This document shows, piece by piece, positions 1 through 12,487 of a stretch of 64,000 nt of DNA. The position numbers were made by a program, and so were the translations under genes. The notes beneath the pieces were generated by a model. It searched no databases. It was not told where the DNA came from and worked only from the letters and a program-made list of their open reading frames with translations. Position 1 is the stretch's first letter, and each line of letters starts with the position of its first letter. Origin of the DNA: Phytophthora sp. 'mugwort'. Lineage: Eukaryota; Oomycota; Peronosporomycetes; Peronosporales; Peronosporaceae. The stretch spans positions 3,844,001-3,908,000 of the forward strand of contig JAUCEF010000004.1 in the NCBI GenBank assembly GCA_033558025.1, read 5' to 3'.

Positions 1-177
1 GTCGAAATTTTGGCCTGAGGCTGTAGTCATATTAATATCCAAAATAACAGTTTTAGCCGTTAAATGAAACCAATATCCCGTGAAGAGACACACACTGCAC
101 AGAAGTTTGGTGGATTGCGTCAAAGTACGCAACTTCAGCATCAACGTCTGCACCAAATCTGGGTCTGATTCTTTGCA

Positions 178-993
178 TCACAGCTCTGTAAGCCGGTGCC
201 TTGCACACCCGACTCGCGGAACCGCCATCAATGTGGCAAGGCGGCGGTTGACGAAGCAGTTGTCGCCTACCAGGAATCGATACTGCTTCATCAGCTTGAC
301 GAAGTCGCGCGCCAGCATCGTCGCCAAGAAGAGGTGATGGCTATCTGCTGACAGGTCATCAATTTCATGGTTAACGAGTGGAGTCATACACAATAGGGGA
401 CACCGGATATCATCGTCCACTTCGTACCACACGAACACAGCGATGAAGTGTTCCGAGTCATGGTTCCACCCATCAATGATGAGGCCGAACTGATCTGGCA
501 TTTCTGATGCGATTGCACGCTCTACAGTGCGCGTCACCGCCTCCATGACGCGCCGTAGCGTCTCAACGCAAACAGGTTTTAGTTGGTGTACCTAACCTAA
601 AACATGTTAGTCAATCAAATGTGCGTGCACAGTGACGAGCGTACCGTCGAGCCAGCTCGCTTTCTCAAAAAGAGAGCGGCAAGCTACACTTGACGAGCGA
701 CTCCAGCAACCAGAAAAGGTTTTGAGCGGAGTGGAGAACATAATGAACTACAGAACCCGCCTCACCGGGCCTTGCTGCCAGCATCGCCTCAGTGAAGCTA
801 GGGTGCTCGCGCATGATGTGCCTCATCAGGTTCATGTCCCCTGTGCCGGTGACAAGCTTCCGGACCGCGCCGTGCCGGCAGCGAAAGTACTTGAGTTCAA
901 CGTCATCACACTGGTCGCGGAACGGCCGGGAGTAACCTGTTTGTTGGTGAAGGTGGTGGCGCTGTTAGCGCGAGACACGGGAGCAGCGAGCAT
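178..993 (-). pseudogene. hAT-type transposase fragment with BED-like zinc finger
   Basis: Broken hAT-superfamily transposase gene. The N-terminal part (about 770-993) has methionine at 993 and, after a frameshift, a BED-like finger (RCRHGAVRK...MNLMRHIMREHP) close to the one in the hAT copy at 32530-33643. The distal open stretch 178-546 reads SEMPDQFGLIIDGWNHDSEHF, the first catalytic-core strand seen in oomycete hAT proteins (D of IIDGW). At least two frame changes and the lack of the C-terminal dimerisation domain show it is dead and truncated; the gene would run off the left window edge. No terminal repeats were found. Family assignment is by motif recognition. Confidence 0.6.
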
Positions 994-2831
994 CTTGGTG
1001 GTTAGTTCGCGTCCCAGATAGAAAATTGAAAGTGATGCGAATTGTTCTGGTGTTGTTTGCAGACCAACTTTCAAACCCAAAGGATGGATATCTGCAACGC
1101 GTCTCACTACATGTAGATTATTGAAGTCATTGTGGGTTAGGTCGATAAATAACCGAACTTAACTGATATCACTCCAAAATAGATTATTGGTTCACATCTA
1201 TACCCTCGTGCACGAACCGCCTGGTCTCCGGACGGAAGAGATTAGAATTGAAGACGAAGAAGGCCGTGCCAAGACAGATTCACCACCCACCGACGTAAGG
1301 ACGAGAAGCGTCGGCGACTTCGCCATCACAGATGATGATGAAGACGATGGGGGGCAAAAGAGGGGGTCAAACATCAAACGATCAGCAACAGTTGACGATG
1401 CGACCAAGGGATGGGGGGGGGAGGGAATCGTGCTGAGGAAGTTGACACCCGAGAGGAAGAAGGCCGAGCAGATGCCGTTGATCGTAAAGATGAGGGTGTC
1501 GTAACTCATATTGGGGCTGATGCCTGTAGCCTGCACTAACACTGCGATGGCAACGCGCTTGCGAAGAAGATGCCGATAATGACTACCGATTTGACTACGA
1601 TCGGAGCAGTCATAGCCGCTCCGTTTATCGAATCACTGCCAGCCACACTTACACTACGGCTCTTTAAAATAATATTGACGAATCTGGCTAGGAAAAGAAA
1701 GACCTGGGGGACGACAGCCAGAGGCATGAAGCCCGAGAGAAGGCTGCACAACGCACCGAAGAGAATGACGATTCCCCGATTCGAAAGCCCTGGACCACGC
1801 GAGCCGCGATGAAATCACACAAGAGAGCGAGAGATTGGTCGTAACCGAAGAATAGTTCGCCAAGTGCCGCACCGCATGGTGGCGTAAGTGCGGGATCTTC
1901 TGTGAAAAGACTGTTATCGGCGTCATTGTGGGCGTTCACGCTCGCGCCTACAGCCATGGTATGGGCCGAAACATGATGAAATCGGAATGCTCGTTGCATG
2001 CTTGGAACACGACGTTGGACAAGGAGCTTGTGACGTTGTTTCCATCCTGGAGATTGGTCGGACAGCAACAATCTTGGAGCTTAGCGGGAACGCCACGTTT
2101 AATCTTCATCAGCCCTTTATTCTGATGGTTCGTGAGTGCAAGGAAGTAACACTTTACTAAACAGCTCGTGAGTAGCGCTGTCCGAACACTTGATTTCACA
2201 GCACGGCGAAGCTATGGTCGTTAGAACGTTGAAGTAACAATAACAGAACAAGATCAGACCAAGTGCTGAGAGCATTGACATGAATTTGAAGTTAACAGCA
2301 AGATGGAATCCAGAGGTGCTTTCTATTCTCGCTGGCCATGTATACTTCGTATACCATACGGCTACTTCAAGTACGTTACTTACCGACAAACGCTACGATA
2401 GGGTGAAGTCGTCTAAAGGTGACGTATGACTGTTGAGTTCCGGTGCGACACTTAGGATGCTGTACCATTTGCACCCGTCCCAGCGGCCCGTCCCAAACGG
2501 ACAAGTTGAAACTACACACATCCCGTGTGGGAAGTACTTGAAGACCAAGCGTAAGTACATGTACTTCCTCTTTTGCTCTCCGTCTCACACCGAAGTCTGA
2601 ACACTCAGAGATTCCATCTCCAACGCACTCAACGCTTTCCCAGTTTCTTAAAAATCTGTTACGATTACTAGTACTCAAAATAGCGTTGAAACACCTACCG
2701 AAGTGATTAATGAAAACAAATGTCCCTCTCTAGGCCATTAGTTGTGATTGCCCCAGGAGATTCCTTGCGAATCGGCGAACAAAACACTTGACCCTATTGA
2801 CCATCCATCATCACCATACCACCTATTAAGC
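994..2831. other. Degenerate intergenic DNA, no recognised gene
   Basis: No convincing gene. On the plus strand 1187-1800 there is charged, acidic coding-like sequence (a DDDEDDGG run, then a basic stretch) spread over three frames, which could be the remains of a gag- or coiled-coil-type ORF, but nothing identifies it. 1860-2750 has only short overlapping frames on both strands. Confidence 0.4.
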
Positions 2832-3934
2832 ATGCTCCCTTTCAAGCACCTTGGCGCCCTCGCAGCATTCATGTCGGTACTGTTGATCAAGGAGACGACA
2901 GCACAGCAGAACTTCTGCATTCACGGCATTAACTACAACCCTCGCCTTGGTCCCGACTGGGCTCCAGTAGACAAGCGATGCAAGAGTGCAGCTAACATCC
3001 AGGCGGATCTGGAGACGCTAGCTCAAGTCGCGCACTCCGTTCGATTGTACGGACTCGGGGACTGCGACCAAAGCTCGACTGTCGTGCCTGCAGCTATCGA
3101 CGCGGGGCTGAATGTCTCGCTGGGGCTTTGGGTGAGCGCTGACGACGATGTCTTCGAGTCGGAGTTCTCCAAGCTCCAGACACTAATTAAACAGAACTCA
3201 GCGCTCTTCAGTGGTGGCAGCATCGTCGACATCCACGTGGGTAGTGAGGCAATCTATCGGAAGGATGCCACGGCTGCGAAGAATATCGAGGATTTGCATC
3301 GTGTCAAAGCTCTTCTCAGGGCTTACAACCTGGATGTGCCTGTAACCATAGCAGAGATTGGCGACGTGTACCTGGCACATGCAGAGCTCCTCGATGCCGT
3401 CGACTTCGTTCAAGCCAGCGGTTTCCCCTTCTGGGAGAGAATTGCTGTCGAGAATGCCGTCGCCTACTTTGAGTCGAGGATGGAGCCATTGTTTCAGCGG
3501 CAATGGCGCGTGACATGAAGGTGGTGATCGGAGAGACCGGCTGGGCGTCCGGTGGGTCGAGTCCCAAGGCTTCAGAGGCTTCACCCCCGAGCGCCGCCCG
3601 CTACTTCCACGACTTCTACGAGATGGCGACACAGCAAGGGCTCGAGTTCTACTAGTTCGCGGGTTTTGACGAGAAATGGAAGATCGACGCCAGCAATACC
3701 ACCGTCGAGGGCCACTTTGGACTGTTCCACGAGGACCGGACGCTGAAATCTCAGATTGCCGATCTCTCGCTGGGCTTGAGCTGCGCAGCGAGCAGGAACG
3801 AAGAGGCGAGCACTACCGGCGTCAGCAGCACTGGCAGCGCGGGTTCCAAGTACACCCCCGGACAGGTTACTACCTCGGGCTCCACTGAGTCCACGACCAT
3901 GAGACCCGAAGGATGCCGCGTTATGCGGGTTTAG
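2832..3934 (+). pseudogene. Broken GH17 secreted beta-1,3-glucanase gene
   Basis: Glycoside hydrolase family 17 (endo/exo-1,3-beta-glucanase), an enzyme that cuts or remodels beta-1,3-glucan in oomycete or plant cell walls. The start at 2832 gives a signal peptide (MLPFKHLGALAAFMSVLLIK, cleavage near TTAQQ); an upstream in-frame ATG at 2748 would bury it. The GH17 core follows (GINYNP, VRLYG, GLWVS), with the acid/base Glu in VGSEAIY and the nucleophile Glu in GETGW. The reading frame is lost by a one-base deletion near 3493, and resumes in frame 2 at about 3500. A TAG at 3653-3655 replaces an expected Tyr in the EFY-x-FAGFDEKW motif. A Ser/Thr-rich tail ends at 3934. Otherwise well preserved, so a recent pseudogene, or an assembly error at the two sites. 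Confidence 0.85.
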
Positions 3935-5560
3935 GCGGCGTGAGTAGCCAATGCGTGTAGCCTTTGCATTTGTAATACACATAACCCCACAAAATCTTTG
4001 GTCACTAGTTCATTTACCGAGGAGAAGGAAACTGTAGACCACAATAAACAATGGGCATGGACCACCGCGGCGTCCATCCCGGAGGTCGAGCTGCGTTGTT
4101 CGCACGAGCTTATTTACTACATAGTAGATCTTGATGCTTGCTCTTGTCGATGTCTACTGTTTCTTCTTGCACACATAGCTTTCGGCTTTGGCGGTGCTTT
4201 GGTCGTGGTCGATAGCTTGGCAGATTGCGGTGGTGCCGTCCTAGACTGGGCGACTTTGGAATGGTGAGAACAGAGCGTATGGCTCGGCGGCCGAGGACGA
4301 CAAACTCGCATGGAGGATTGTCTGTCAGTGCTGAGGACGAAAAAAGCAAGAAGGACAACGCGTTCAAGCGACCATAGCCCAATATGGCGATAGACGCAGA
4401 GATGAAAAGGACAAGGCGGCCTGGCAGTGACAGTTCTCATACCCTTGGCACCACTCCCCGCCGAACGCTCGGTGCGATTTTAGAATTGACGTCGAACACC
4501 GTCTTGGTCATCATGGGGACTGCTTAGACATTCCACTCACCAAATCGGGCCAGAGGCTGCTTGCACCGACTGACGCCACATCACATTTTGGATTAAACTT
4601 ACTTTTGTATGTGACAGCTGAGAAACGCTACTTGTCCAGCACGTTCCGATCCTTCGTTGAACTACTCGGCAGGGTGTCCTGTCGTATCCACTGATTCCGG
4701 TGCGACGTCGCCCGACGACGCTGCAACCTATTACATGTAGTACACGAAGTTCCCACCACCGCATGGTGGACCATCGCCACCGGATTGTTACGGACGCTTT
4801 CAGTGCATTCACTCGGGCTGTTGCGGTCTCCCATCTCCTTTGCCCGTAGCCTCCAGCGGACAGATGTCATCGCGATCTTGGGTTTGGCAGTCGCTGCGCT
4901 CCTGCAAGGGAATAAATTCTAAGTTTCCGCTACAGTGCTCGGCTCATTGGAAAGCCCGGCGCTCGACCCGCCTCCGCATATACCGAACGGCCCTGCATCG
5001 CGGGCATCCGCGCCGGTTTGCTATGTATACGCTCGCTCGCAAACGCTATCCTACGTTGGCCATTTTATGTGACTTTCACCCCTCCTCCTGAATCGGTGCA
5101 AGCACTCCAAATTCCGAGAGGGCACCGCTGAAATAGATAATAGTTGAGGCACATCGCACAGGCACACTGTCAATCAGATAAGCTGCCAGCACACCAGACC
5201 AATAGGCATCGTCATGGACAAGTAGAAATGTCGCGGACACCGCGCACACAAGCACATGAACGCTTCCAAATCATTGCTTCCAAATTATTGGATTAAGAAG
5301 CATTTTAGTGTCTGCCGATCTCAGCAAACTAAGTGTCATGCCTCCTTGTGCGTCTGACCGAGGCCGTACTCCCAGCTTGAAGGTACTCAGTTTGGCGGCT
5401 CGGATGCACCACCGACGCCACTGGAGAGGGCGGAACGCGGCTTCGGAACCAGCAGAGGCACGTGCAGCAAACGTGGCTTCTAAGGATTATCACCGTACGA
5501 TCTTCTAGATTTTAAGCTCAGTTTTAGGAACGCGCTTACGTTTTACCTAGGCGTTGAACG
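3935..5560. other. Gene-free stretch
   Basis: Only short, overlapping, low-quality frames on both strands (for example 4110-4440 and 4537-4870 minus). No domain motif, terminal repeat or RNA gene was recognised. Confidence 0.4.
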
Positions 5561-5689
5561 AGTGGTGGACATTCGCAGCCACAGTCCGCATACAACTCCT
5601 CTTTTATCAAACCCGACACCCCCGCTGCTCACGCAACCTGCATGGGCCCATGTCTGGATCAGCCTAGTAAGCAAGCAAGATACGCAAGA

Positions 5690-7424
5690 AGTCAACCGTT
5701 GGCTGTATCGCTGCCGCACATTCCGGACTCCAACAAGTCAGCGTATGCGCTGTCAGCTATGCAATATCGACTTTGATGACCACCAGACGATATCCGAATG
5801 CTTGAATGTATATCCACGACGTGCAAGGCCTTCATCAGGGATACGTGTGGTTTGAGACAAAAGATCCTGGCTTGTGAGTCGACAGAGCTGAGCGACATCT
5901 ACCAGCACGGGCGGCACCTTACCGACATCGCGTCGCCCCGGAAGCCAAAGCTGAGTAGGGAGATGAAGACATGTGCAGAGCCGCCGATTGAAATGCGAAT
6001 GAAGCCAAACCGAGTCTACAACAACGTCCTCGACCATATCGACCACGCCGTAAGAGAGTCGCCTGTACTGCGCCAAGTCCAGATATTTGTCGGCCACTTC
6101 AAGCGCACTAGACTCAACGAGACCGACCTCGTAGAGGACATGGTAAAGCTCGTGAAGAAGACGAAGTTCGCGTCGGACATGTAGGATGGTGAGGCGTTCA
6201 CTTTTGGATACGGTACCAAAGAAGACGGGGCGCCATCAATCGGAGAAGGCCTCGACGAAGATTCGACTATCGTTGGGATATCGACTCCTTACATGGTGAA
6301 GATGCTACGCTACGCTGTGGGCCACGTTGTTCACATCGACACTACTTAAAGCTCGACCAATCCGGATATCGTAGAGGGTGTGACCAACCATTCACGCTCC
6401 TTCCACCATGTGGCGATGTTTGTCACATCTCAGCAAACTGGAGAGCTATTCGGCATGTACAAGATTATCACGGGTGGCTTCCCCAGCGTTCGCTATTGCA
6501 TAGGCGACGCGGATAGAGCTCAGTACAACGCCGTGATGCATGTTGCTGCACGCAAGCGTGGTGACGATGGTATGGTGATGAACTTGATGTGCTTTTTCAA
6601 TGTTGTCAAGAATGTGGCGGAACCGGTCTCGAGTTTTCCTATCGAAGTGGTGTCGGTCGTCTTCACACATTTACCTGATGCACTGCTCGAGAAATTCGAC
6701 AGAGTTTGCTATTCAAACGGCTCTCGCTCTAAGTGCGTGGTCTTCGTACCCGGTTCTCAACAGCTTTTCGATCTACTTCAAGAAACAACGGATCGATTAC
6801 TATTTTGGTAACTGGGGTTGCTATCATATGCCTGCCGGATTCGTCAAGCCAAACAACCCTGGACAGCAGTTCAACAACGCAATCAAAAGGGACTCCTCGA
6901 TGCGAAAGCTCCTGAAGCTGGTCGCGCTCACCGAGCAGCTAAACGTATGTGTCGGCATCGCTTTAGAGGCACATTCGCATTTGTTGTAGCGTCGAAGCCA
7001 AGCCGAGAACTGCAGGACCGCTACAAGTACTTGCAAAACCACGGCCGACTAAGCGTCATTCAGCCCCACAAACATGGTCTCGATTTCCTGCTCGACGGTC
7101 CAAGTGAGACACACATAGCTTATATGTATCAGCGTGGAGCCCCTCCTCTTCCTCCTATCCTAGATGAGAAGAAGAAGCTGGGAAAGCGTAACAAGCACAA
7201 GATGGAGACATTAGACCTGCCTGACGGTGGCTGAAGGGTTGACATGCAAGGTAATGTTGCCCGTGTTTCTCGTGGCACAAGTATCGAATGTGCGTGCGTG
7301 TTCTAGCAGCTCTGCGTGTAACGGGAAGGGCTGTTCCAGGAGACAAGCAAGTTAAGAAGCGTTTCGCAAACAGAAGCCGTAAGCGTAAAGGTACAACGCC
7401 TGCAGTAGGACCATCGTTTGAGTA
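5690..7424 (+). pseudogene. MULE (Mutator-like) transposase, decayed copy 1
   Basis: Mutator-like transposase. Order of parts: a possible Cys-containing N-terminal finger (RMRCQLCNIDF, about 5740), a basic linker, then the MULE catalytic core. The first Asp is in VVHIDTT (about 6330), followed by a stop where Tyr is expected; the second is in YCIGDADRAQYN (about 6500). The third acidic residue, normally the E of NNPxEQ, is Q here (KPNNPGQQFN, about 6850). After more frame changes a SWIM finger is readable at about 7255-7310 (CPCFSWHKYRMCVRV), with its final His changed to Arg, and a lysine/arginine-rich tail ends at 7424. Several frameshifts plus loss of catalytic and zinc residues mean it is inactive. 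Confidence 0.8.
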
Positions 7425-7741
7425 AGAGCTACGTTTCATCAAATCTGTTTTCGTGGTGTGTGATTTGTATTTACGTGTGAGACGTTGGGCTACATGCCGC
7501 AAAGCTTCAAGTAGGTGATTAGCTACGACGCTAACGCTTGCTACTTTGGTGCTGCATCTGCAGTGGTAACCGCCATGGATGGCGCTGGCACCGTATCATG
7601 CTGGGCGCTATCGTTCGTCAAGAGTTCTAGCATTGCTGATACTCTTTCAGCGTTCCGTACGTTGCGTTGATTAAGACGCCTCATATCGGCTCTCTCCCTG
7701 CGAGCACCTGAAGTCGTCTGAGGTAACCGTTTCGAACTCGT

Positions 7742-9768
7742 TTAAGCAGTATCGAGTTTTGTAGCCGCACAGATTTCAGTTTTTGTACCACGGACGCACA
7801 TCTCGAAGATTTCGACTTCATCGCGCGGGTCATCTGCTTCACCTTCCTCCATGTCGCTGTAGCCGTGTTGCCGGAACCTTGAACGCATTTGCTTACCCCG
7901 ACGACTTCTTAAGAACCGCTTGTCTTGCAGTTTCCCGTCGGCAGATCTAGTGCCTTGTCGGGACCAGACGTACTCCTTCATTTTAGGGTCGCAACCGCGC
8001 CAGCAGTACACCCAGAATTGAGTGTCCATCGTAATAACAAAACCCTTAATGTACGGGTTTACAACGATCCAAAACTAAGTCCTAGAGAGAACAGTGGGCA
8101 GCATCGTTCACTGTACAGTTTATCGATCACGGTGCTACAGTTCAAATACGGTACTACGGATAAGAGTACCGTAATTGATTTAATCGTACCATGATTGATT
8201 TGATCATACCGTGATTGATTTGATCGTACCTAGATTAATTAATAATAAAAACAATAGATGGAGGAGACAAAGTCTATATTCCAAAAGCGAAAGTACTAAA
8301 TAGTGCTTGGCTTTCCTCTTCCGAGACATCTTACCGACGGGCTCGAAGCGACGAATGAAGTTGCAAGCTCGAATCCACTTCAAATTCGAGAGCGGCTCCT
8401 CGTAGAACTCATCGTCTCCTCCGCCTTCATACCAGCAGTGAAACACCTTACGCGGATGTTTATCGTCGTACACGCGCATGACGAAGCAGTGCTTGATCCG
8501 GCGAGCGCACGATGCACCGACAATGTAGACGCCGGGCGCTAACGCATACTCGCAGGACACGACAAACTGGTGATGGAGCGGCGCGCGTTGTTCTCAGCAA
8601 ACACGTTGCAAGCGAGTGGGGCGCGACGTTGGCGTATGAGCAGAGAAACTTCTTGCTGTCGTCGTTCGACACGCCGTTCTTCTGCTCCTTAGTGTCCTTG
8701 CTAAGTTGGCGCTCCTCAAGCTCTTCGATCAGTTCTAGTGGTACGATGTTGCTGTCGCCCAAAACATGGCACGCGATCCTTACAGCTTTGAAGAAGCAGC
8801 GACCGTCCGCGGAGTCCGTGTATGTCGACGGAAACTTCTTGTTGAACTCCGCATAGGTCAGATTAACAAACTGATCCTTCCACTTGTCGATGCGCAGCGT
8901 TTCCTTGGCGAAGCCGTCCTCAAATAAAGTAGTAGCCCACACCCACGCAGCGCAGAAGCAGTGGTTGTCATCGTACCACTGCTCGAGATAGACTCGTTTA
9001 GCTTGTCGTAGTTAGCCCTGTCGAGGAGAGCCCACACGTCCCAGCACATGGTGGTGTCGTAAACCACACCCGCCTCCGCGATGTTTCAGCCACGATGATG
9101 GGGTGGAGAAGAGGCGGAATTGGTAGGGGCAGATGCGCAGGCAGCTCGTCGACAGCCGGCGTCGTGAAGACAGCAACCTCGTTTGCTACTTCGCGCTCCA
9201 GTGGTTCCGCAGCTCCCACGCTGCGATATGTGCCCAGGAGACGCCGACGCTTTGATGGCAAGTCAGCATCGCTGTCCTCAGAGTCGCTGGATCCTATCAC
9301 AATGATCTCATGCTCCTCGTCAGTTTGCTCACAATGCTTGATAGTAGGTTGAGCACTGTACTCCGCTGGGCCACAGCTTGTTAGTCCTCCCTTGTCCGCG
9401 TGCTCGCTTGAGCCTCCGATCTCCTCCGATTGCGACCTCGGCACCTGTTCAGTTCAGGCCTCTGGCTGGTCTTCCAGGAAGGGATTCTGGATGACCAACG
9501 TCCAGTCGTCCTCGCTTGGCCACAACGTAGTCTTCAGTGCTGGTAGCGCTAGTCCAGCTACCCCTTCATCTAGCTCCTTATCATCAAGCTCCATGATTAG
9601 CTTGAGCCACTTCTCCTCCTCACCAGCAGCGCCCGGGGTGCATGCGAACGGCCGGGCTGAGGGCCGAAGAGTGGAAGACACCGGGCTCTTCACTAGTAAA
9701 GCGCTAATCCGGAAATGAGGTGGCCATGTGCTTTTACGGCTTCCTAGGGTTAGGCGCCCTGTTCGCAA
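7742..9768 (-). pseudogene. Degenerate transposon ORF with OTU-like cysteine protease domain
   Basis: Reading the minus strand from 9768: a Glu/Asp-rich region (KWLKLIMELDDKELDEG), an acidic Ser-rich segment with a basic patch (SSDSEDSDADLPSKRRR, about 9250), then a globular part. The globular part contains DGRCFFKAVRIACHVLG (about 8760-8810), which fits the DGxC Cys-box of OTU proteases, and after a frameshift KHCFVMRVYDD (about 8470-8500), which fits the His box. A basic tail (KMSRKRKAKH) and a further segment to 7742 follow. OTU domains are known as passengers of some eukaryotic transposons, and the surroundings are all transposon, so this is probably an element-encoded protease. No terminal repeats seen. 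At least three frame breaks. Confidence 0.5.
8163..8232. repeat. Imperfect 20-bp tandem repeat
   Basis: About three and a half copies of a 20-bp unit resembling GTACCGTGATTGATTTGATC, seen at 8167, 8187, 8207 and 8227. It lies at the 3' end of the OTU-like minus-strand ORF and may be a subterminal repeat of the same element. Confidence 0.75.
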
Positions 9769-10505
9769 CTGTCCAAGCTGAGCTGGTGTGTCCGACCGTT
9801 GACAATCCGTGTCTGTTTTTATGATTCCCTCAAATTCCGACCGCTTAAAGAAACTGACGTACGTAACGTATGTGGCACTGTATCGAGTTTCGCTAGTCGT
9901 CGGTGCTCAGCTGGCAACAACTGCAAGCGGAGGGTCCTATAGTGGCCATGACACGCGATTCAGTTGACACTGGCGCGCGTTTGTCAGCGGCCTAGACCTG
10001 ACTTGGGCTCGCGAGCTATACTGGAAGGTAGAGCAGGCTGATTTCATTACCTCTCTTCGTATCTCCTTGATGCGAGTACTACCCACAATTCTCACAGCGA
10101 GCATCGACCTCAAAACAATGGTGAGCGTGCTGCATATGACCTCCGCTCTGGCCATGACAAGCCCGGAGCTCCTTAGCGAGCCGCATGCTGCACTCACCCG
10201 AACTTGCAATCTCCATAGAGCGAGCGAAGCGAAGCAAGCGAAGCGTGAGGGTTATCGACACCAAAAATACGGTGCTGCTGTGTTTCACAGAAGTGTACCT
10301 CCACCAAAAACATGGCAAGGACCACCGACATAAACAAAAGGCAACGCCACCAACCTTGAAGTGTTCCGCCACCAATTCAAAATCAGCTAACATCAAAATA
10401 GAACCTTAGACTTAACTAGCTGCACATAGCATTTATAAACATGGCCCCGTTTTCATTTTCAGACAACATTCACTCTGTCCGTGCTGCGGAAAGTAACGAA
10501 ACACT
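9769..10505. other. Gene-free stretch
   Basis: Short frames only (9937-10209 and 10079-10396 on the minus strand overlap each other and match nothing I recognise). No repeat or RNA signature found. Confidence 0.4.
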
Positions 10506-12487
10506 ATGGTGAATGATGATATTGAAGGCCCCTTACAGCTCGAGAAATGGGATTCCGATGGTGAGGACGATACCTGTTCTCTGGTCGACTGCCGTGGGCT
10601 CGTGTTTGGCGCTCACCCATACCCGACACATTGGCGGTTTACCGCACAAGCCTTCTGTCTCATGCTATCGATAATAACAACCAAGTTAAATGTTTTATCG
10701 ACCATTTGTTAGACCATGACTACTCTCTTCACCGCTGCGATCATACCATGCGATCCCAGCTGCTGAAAAGTGCAGCTGCAACGTGAAAGTGATAGTGACA
10801 CCGGACTGCCAGCACCCTGTCCATGACGGTACAAGTTTAAGCTGTGTCTGTCGTCAAATACATGCGAGCTATTTTCGCCCAAGGTGATCACGTGATGAAA
10901 ATAAACGACCCTCCGACACCCGTGCAACGTAAATTGACACAAGAAATGAAAGCTTACATTGTTGAAAGCCTTCAATCAGGAGAGAAACTACGGCTACACG
11001 GTTGCTCACGATGCTATGCGTTTCGTGGATGAAAATGTGATGGACGGACTTGCGCCAGGCGCAAAGGACTCGATGGCACGTAGATAGAACTCTGTGACGG
11101 ACCCCTCTATGATCAGTAGAACCTGGATACACTACCGGACACGGACATGGTGATTTTGAGTGATTCCCAACCAGCCACAGGTACCGGGGAAACAGGAAGA
11201 GTGTCCCATCTCAGTGACGGCTCCAAATCCTATCATTTGTGAGTTGGAATGACCTGTCTTCGTCTCATCAATGGCACGACGTAAAGAATCGCGCGGATTG
11301 CACGACAGTACATAGAGCAGGGTCATCAACAGTTATGTTTTTTTTTTGCATTTGGCTATTCGGACCGCTGCGGGCATTACTATCCAATAGTGTACTTCTG
11401 GACTTCACAGAAACGAACCATCGATATCGGATGGTGCAGTCGATATATAAACGCTTGTGTGTGGATGTTTGCGGCGTTCATTTGCTCCAGATTTCGTGAT
11501 GATGGATGCAGACGAAGCGCAATTCAATGCGTGTGTCACTGAATTATCACGCGTAATGGTGTTGATGTGCTGGTTTCACAATACGCAGAATGTATGGAAG
11601 CATTCACGTGGCAAGCGTGTAAGTGGCAATGGTACCAGAACTGTATTTGCTGATATTTACGACATGCATTACACTAGCGAACAGGAAGTCCCTATGCTAA
11701 GACGCTTGTTCTTGCCAAATGGAGCAACTTTGAACGTGGCTCCTGCTCGACAGTTGACGGACCATATAACTAAAATGTGGATAAACCCGCACCGATTTTC
11801 TCGCTGGCAAGCATTTCGTACGCTTGGTGGCTATGCTACCACGAACAACCCTCTCGAGCAGTATCATCGCACATTCGAGATACAGTGTCCGGGCGGCCCG
11901 GCTACCCCCAGCGGCTTATCAGAAATTTGGATAGGGCCCAGATCGCGATATTGAACAGCGATACTGAATTTAAGACAGAGACCGCCGCAATCGATCGCCT
12001 GGCGGGGTTCTACCGATTAATGTACCGTCGCGGGTGTCTTTCAGTGCATCGCATCCCTCCGGTTGGATCTGTTCCGACTGATTTGTATAGTGTCAAGCAA
12101 TCGCCGATGCGCCATACAGCTGCGTGGAAACGCTTGGTGGCTCACTCTATACACCTATCAGTGAAAGACGCATGCAGACAAAAATTTAGCCTGTTGGAGG
12201 CTGGGGTGTTGACACGGGGAGCAAGTGGTACTCCTGCGCGTACAACCGGAAGCACCCAATGTGTAAGCATGTTATCGCGGCGTGCATTCATGAAGGCGTT
12301 GCTTGCCCCGGCGTGCGTTAATATGCGAAGCCGGCAGTTCGTTCGGCCCAAAAATCGGCCGAATCATTTATATCCTGGAGCTTTGGATTCCGAGTCGTCT
12401 GACAATACACATGTATCGGACGCTGAGCCATCTGATCAGGTGGTCATGGATACGGAGACAGTTATCATAGAGAGTACATCTGCTTGA
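10506..12487 (+). pseudogene. MULE transposase, decayed copy 2
   Basis: Second Mutator-like transposase, diverged from the copy at 5690-7424. The N-terminal part (10506-11050) has a His/Cys-containing finger region and the linker PPTPVQRKLTQEMKAYIVE. The core is frame-broken around 11250-11480. It then reads FVMMDADEAQFNAC (second Asp, about 11500), MCWFHNTQNVW, and TTNNPLEQYHRT (third acidic residue, here retained, about 11840). Near 12200-12290 a SWIM finger is readable in another frame (WYSCAYNRKHPMCKHV), with the second Cys changed to Tyr. A final open segment with an acidic tail ends at 12487. Inactive because of frameshifts and the damaged finger. Confidence 0.8.

Noticed and set aside
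1198..1542. Minus-strand ORF with a Ser run, possible secreted protein
   Set aside because: The Ser run comes from a GAT/GAA repeat on the other strand, and no signal peptide or motif is convincing.
2376..2678. Minus-strand 100-codon ORF beginning near NWESVECVGD, possible ZSWIM3-like fragment
   Set aside because: The Trp-Glu start recalls the SW-x2-F module, but the following Cys/His module could not be matched in any frame.
8163..8232. CRISPR-like array
   Set aside because: The units are directly adjacent 20-mers without spacers, and the genome is eukaryotic.
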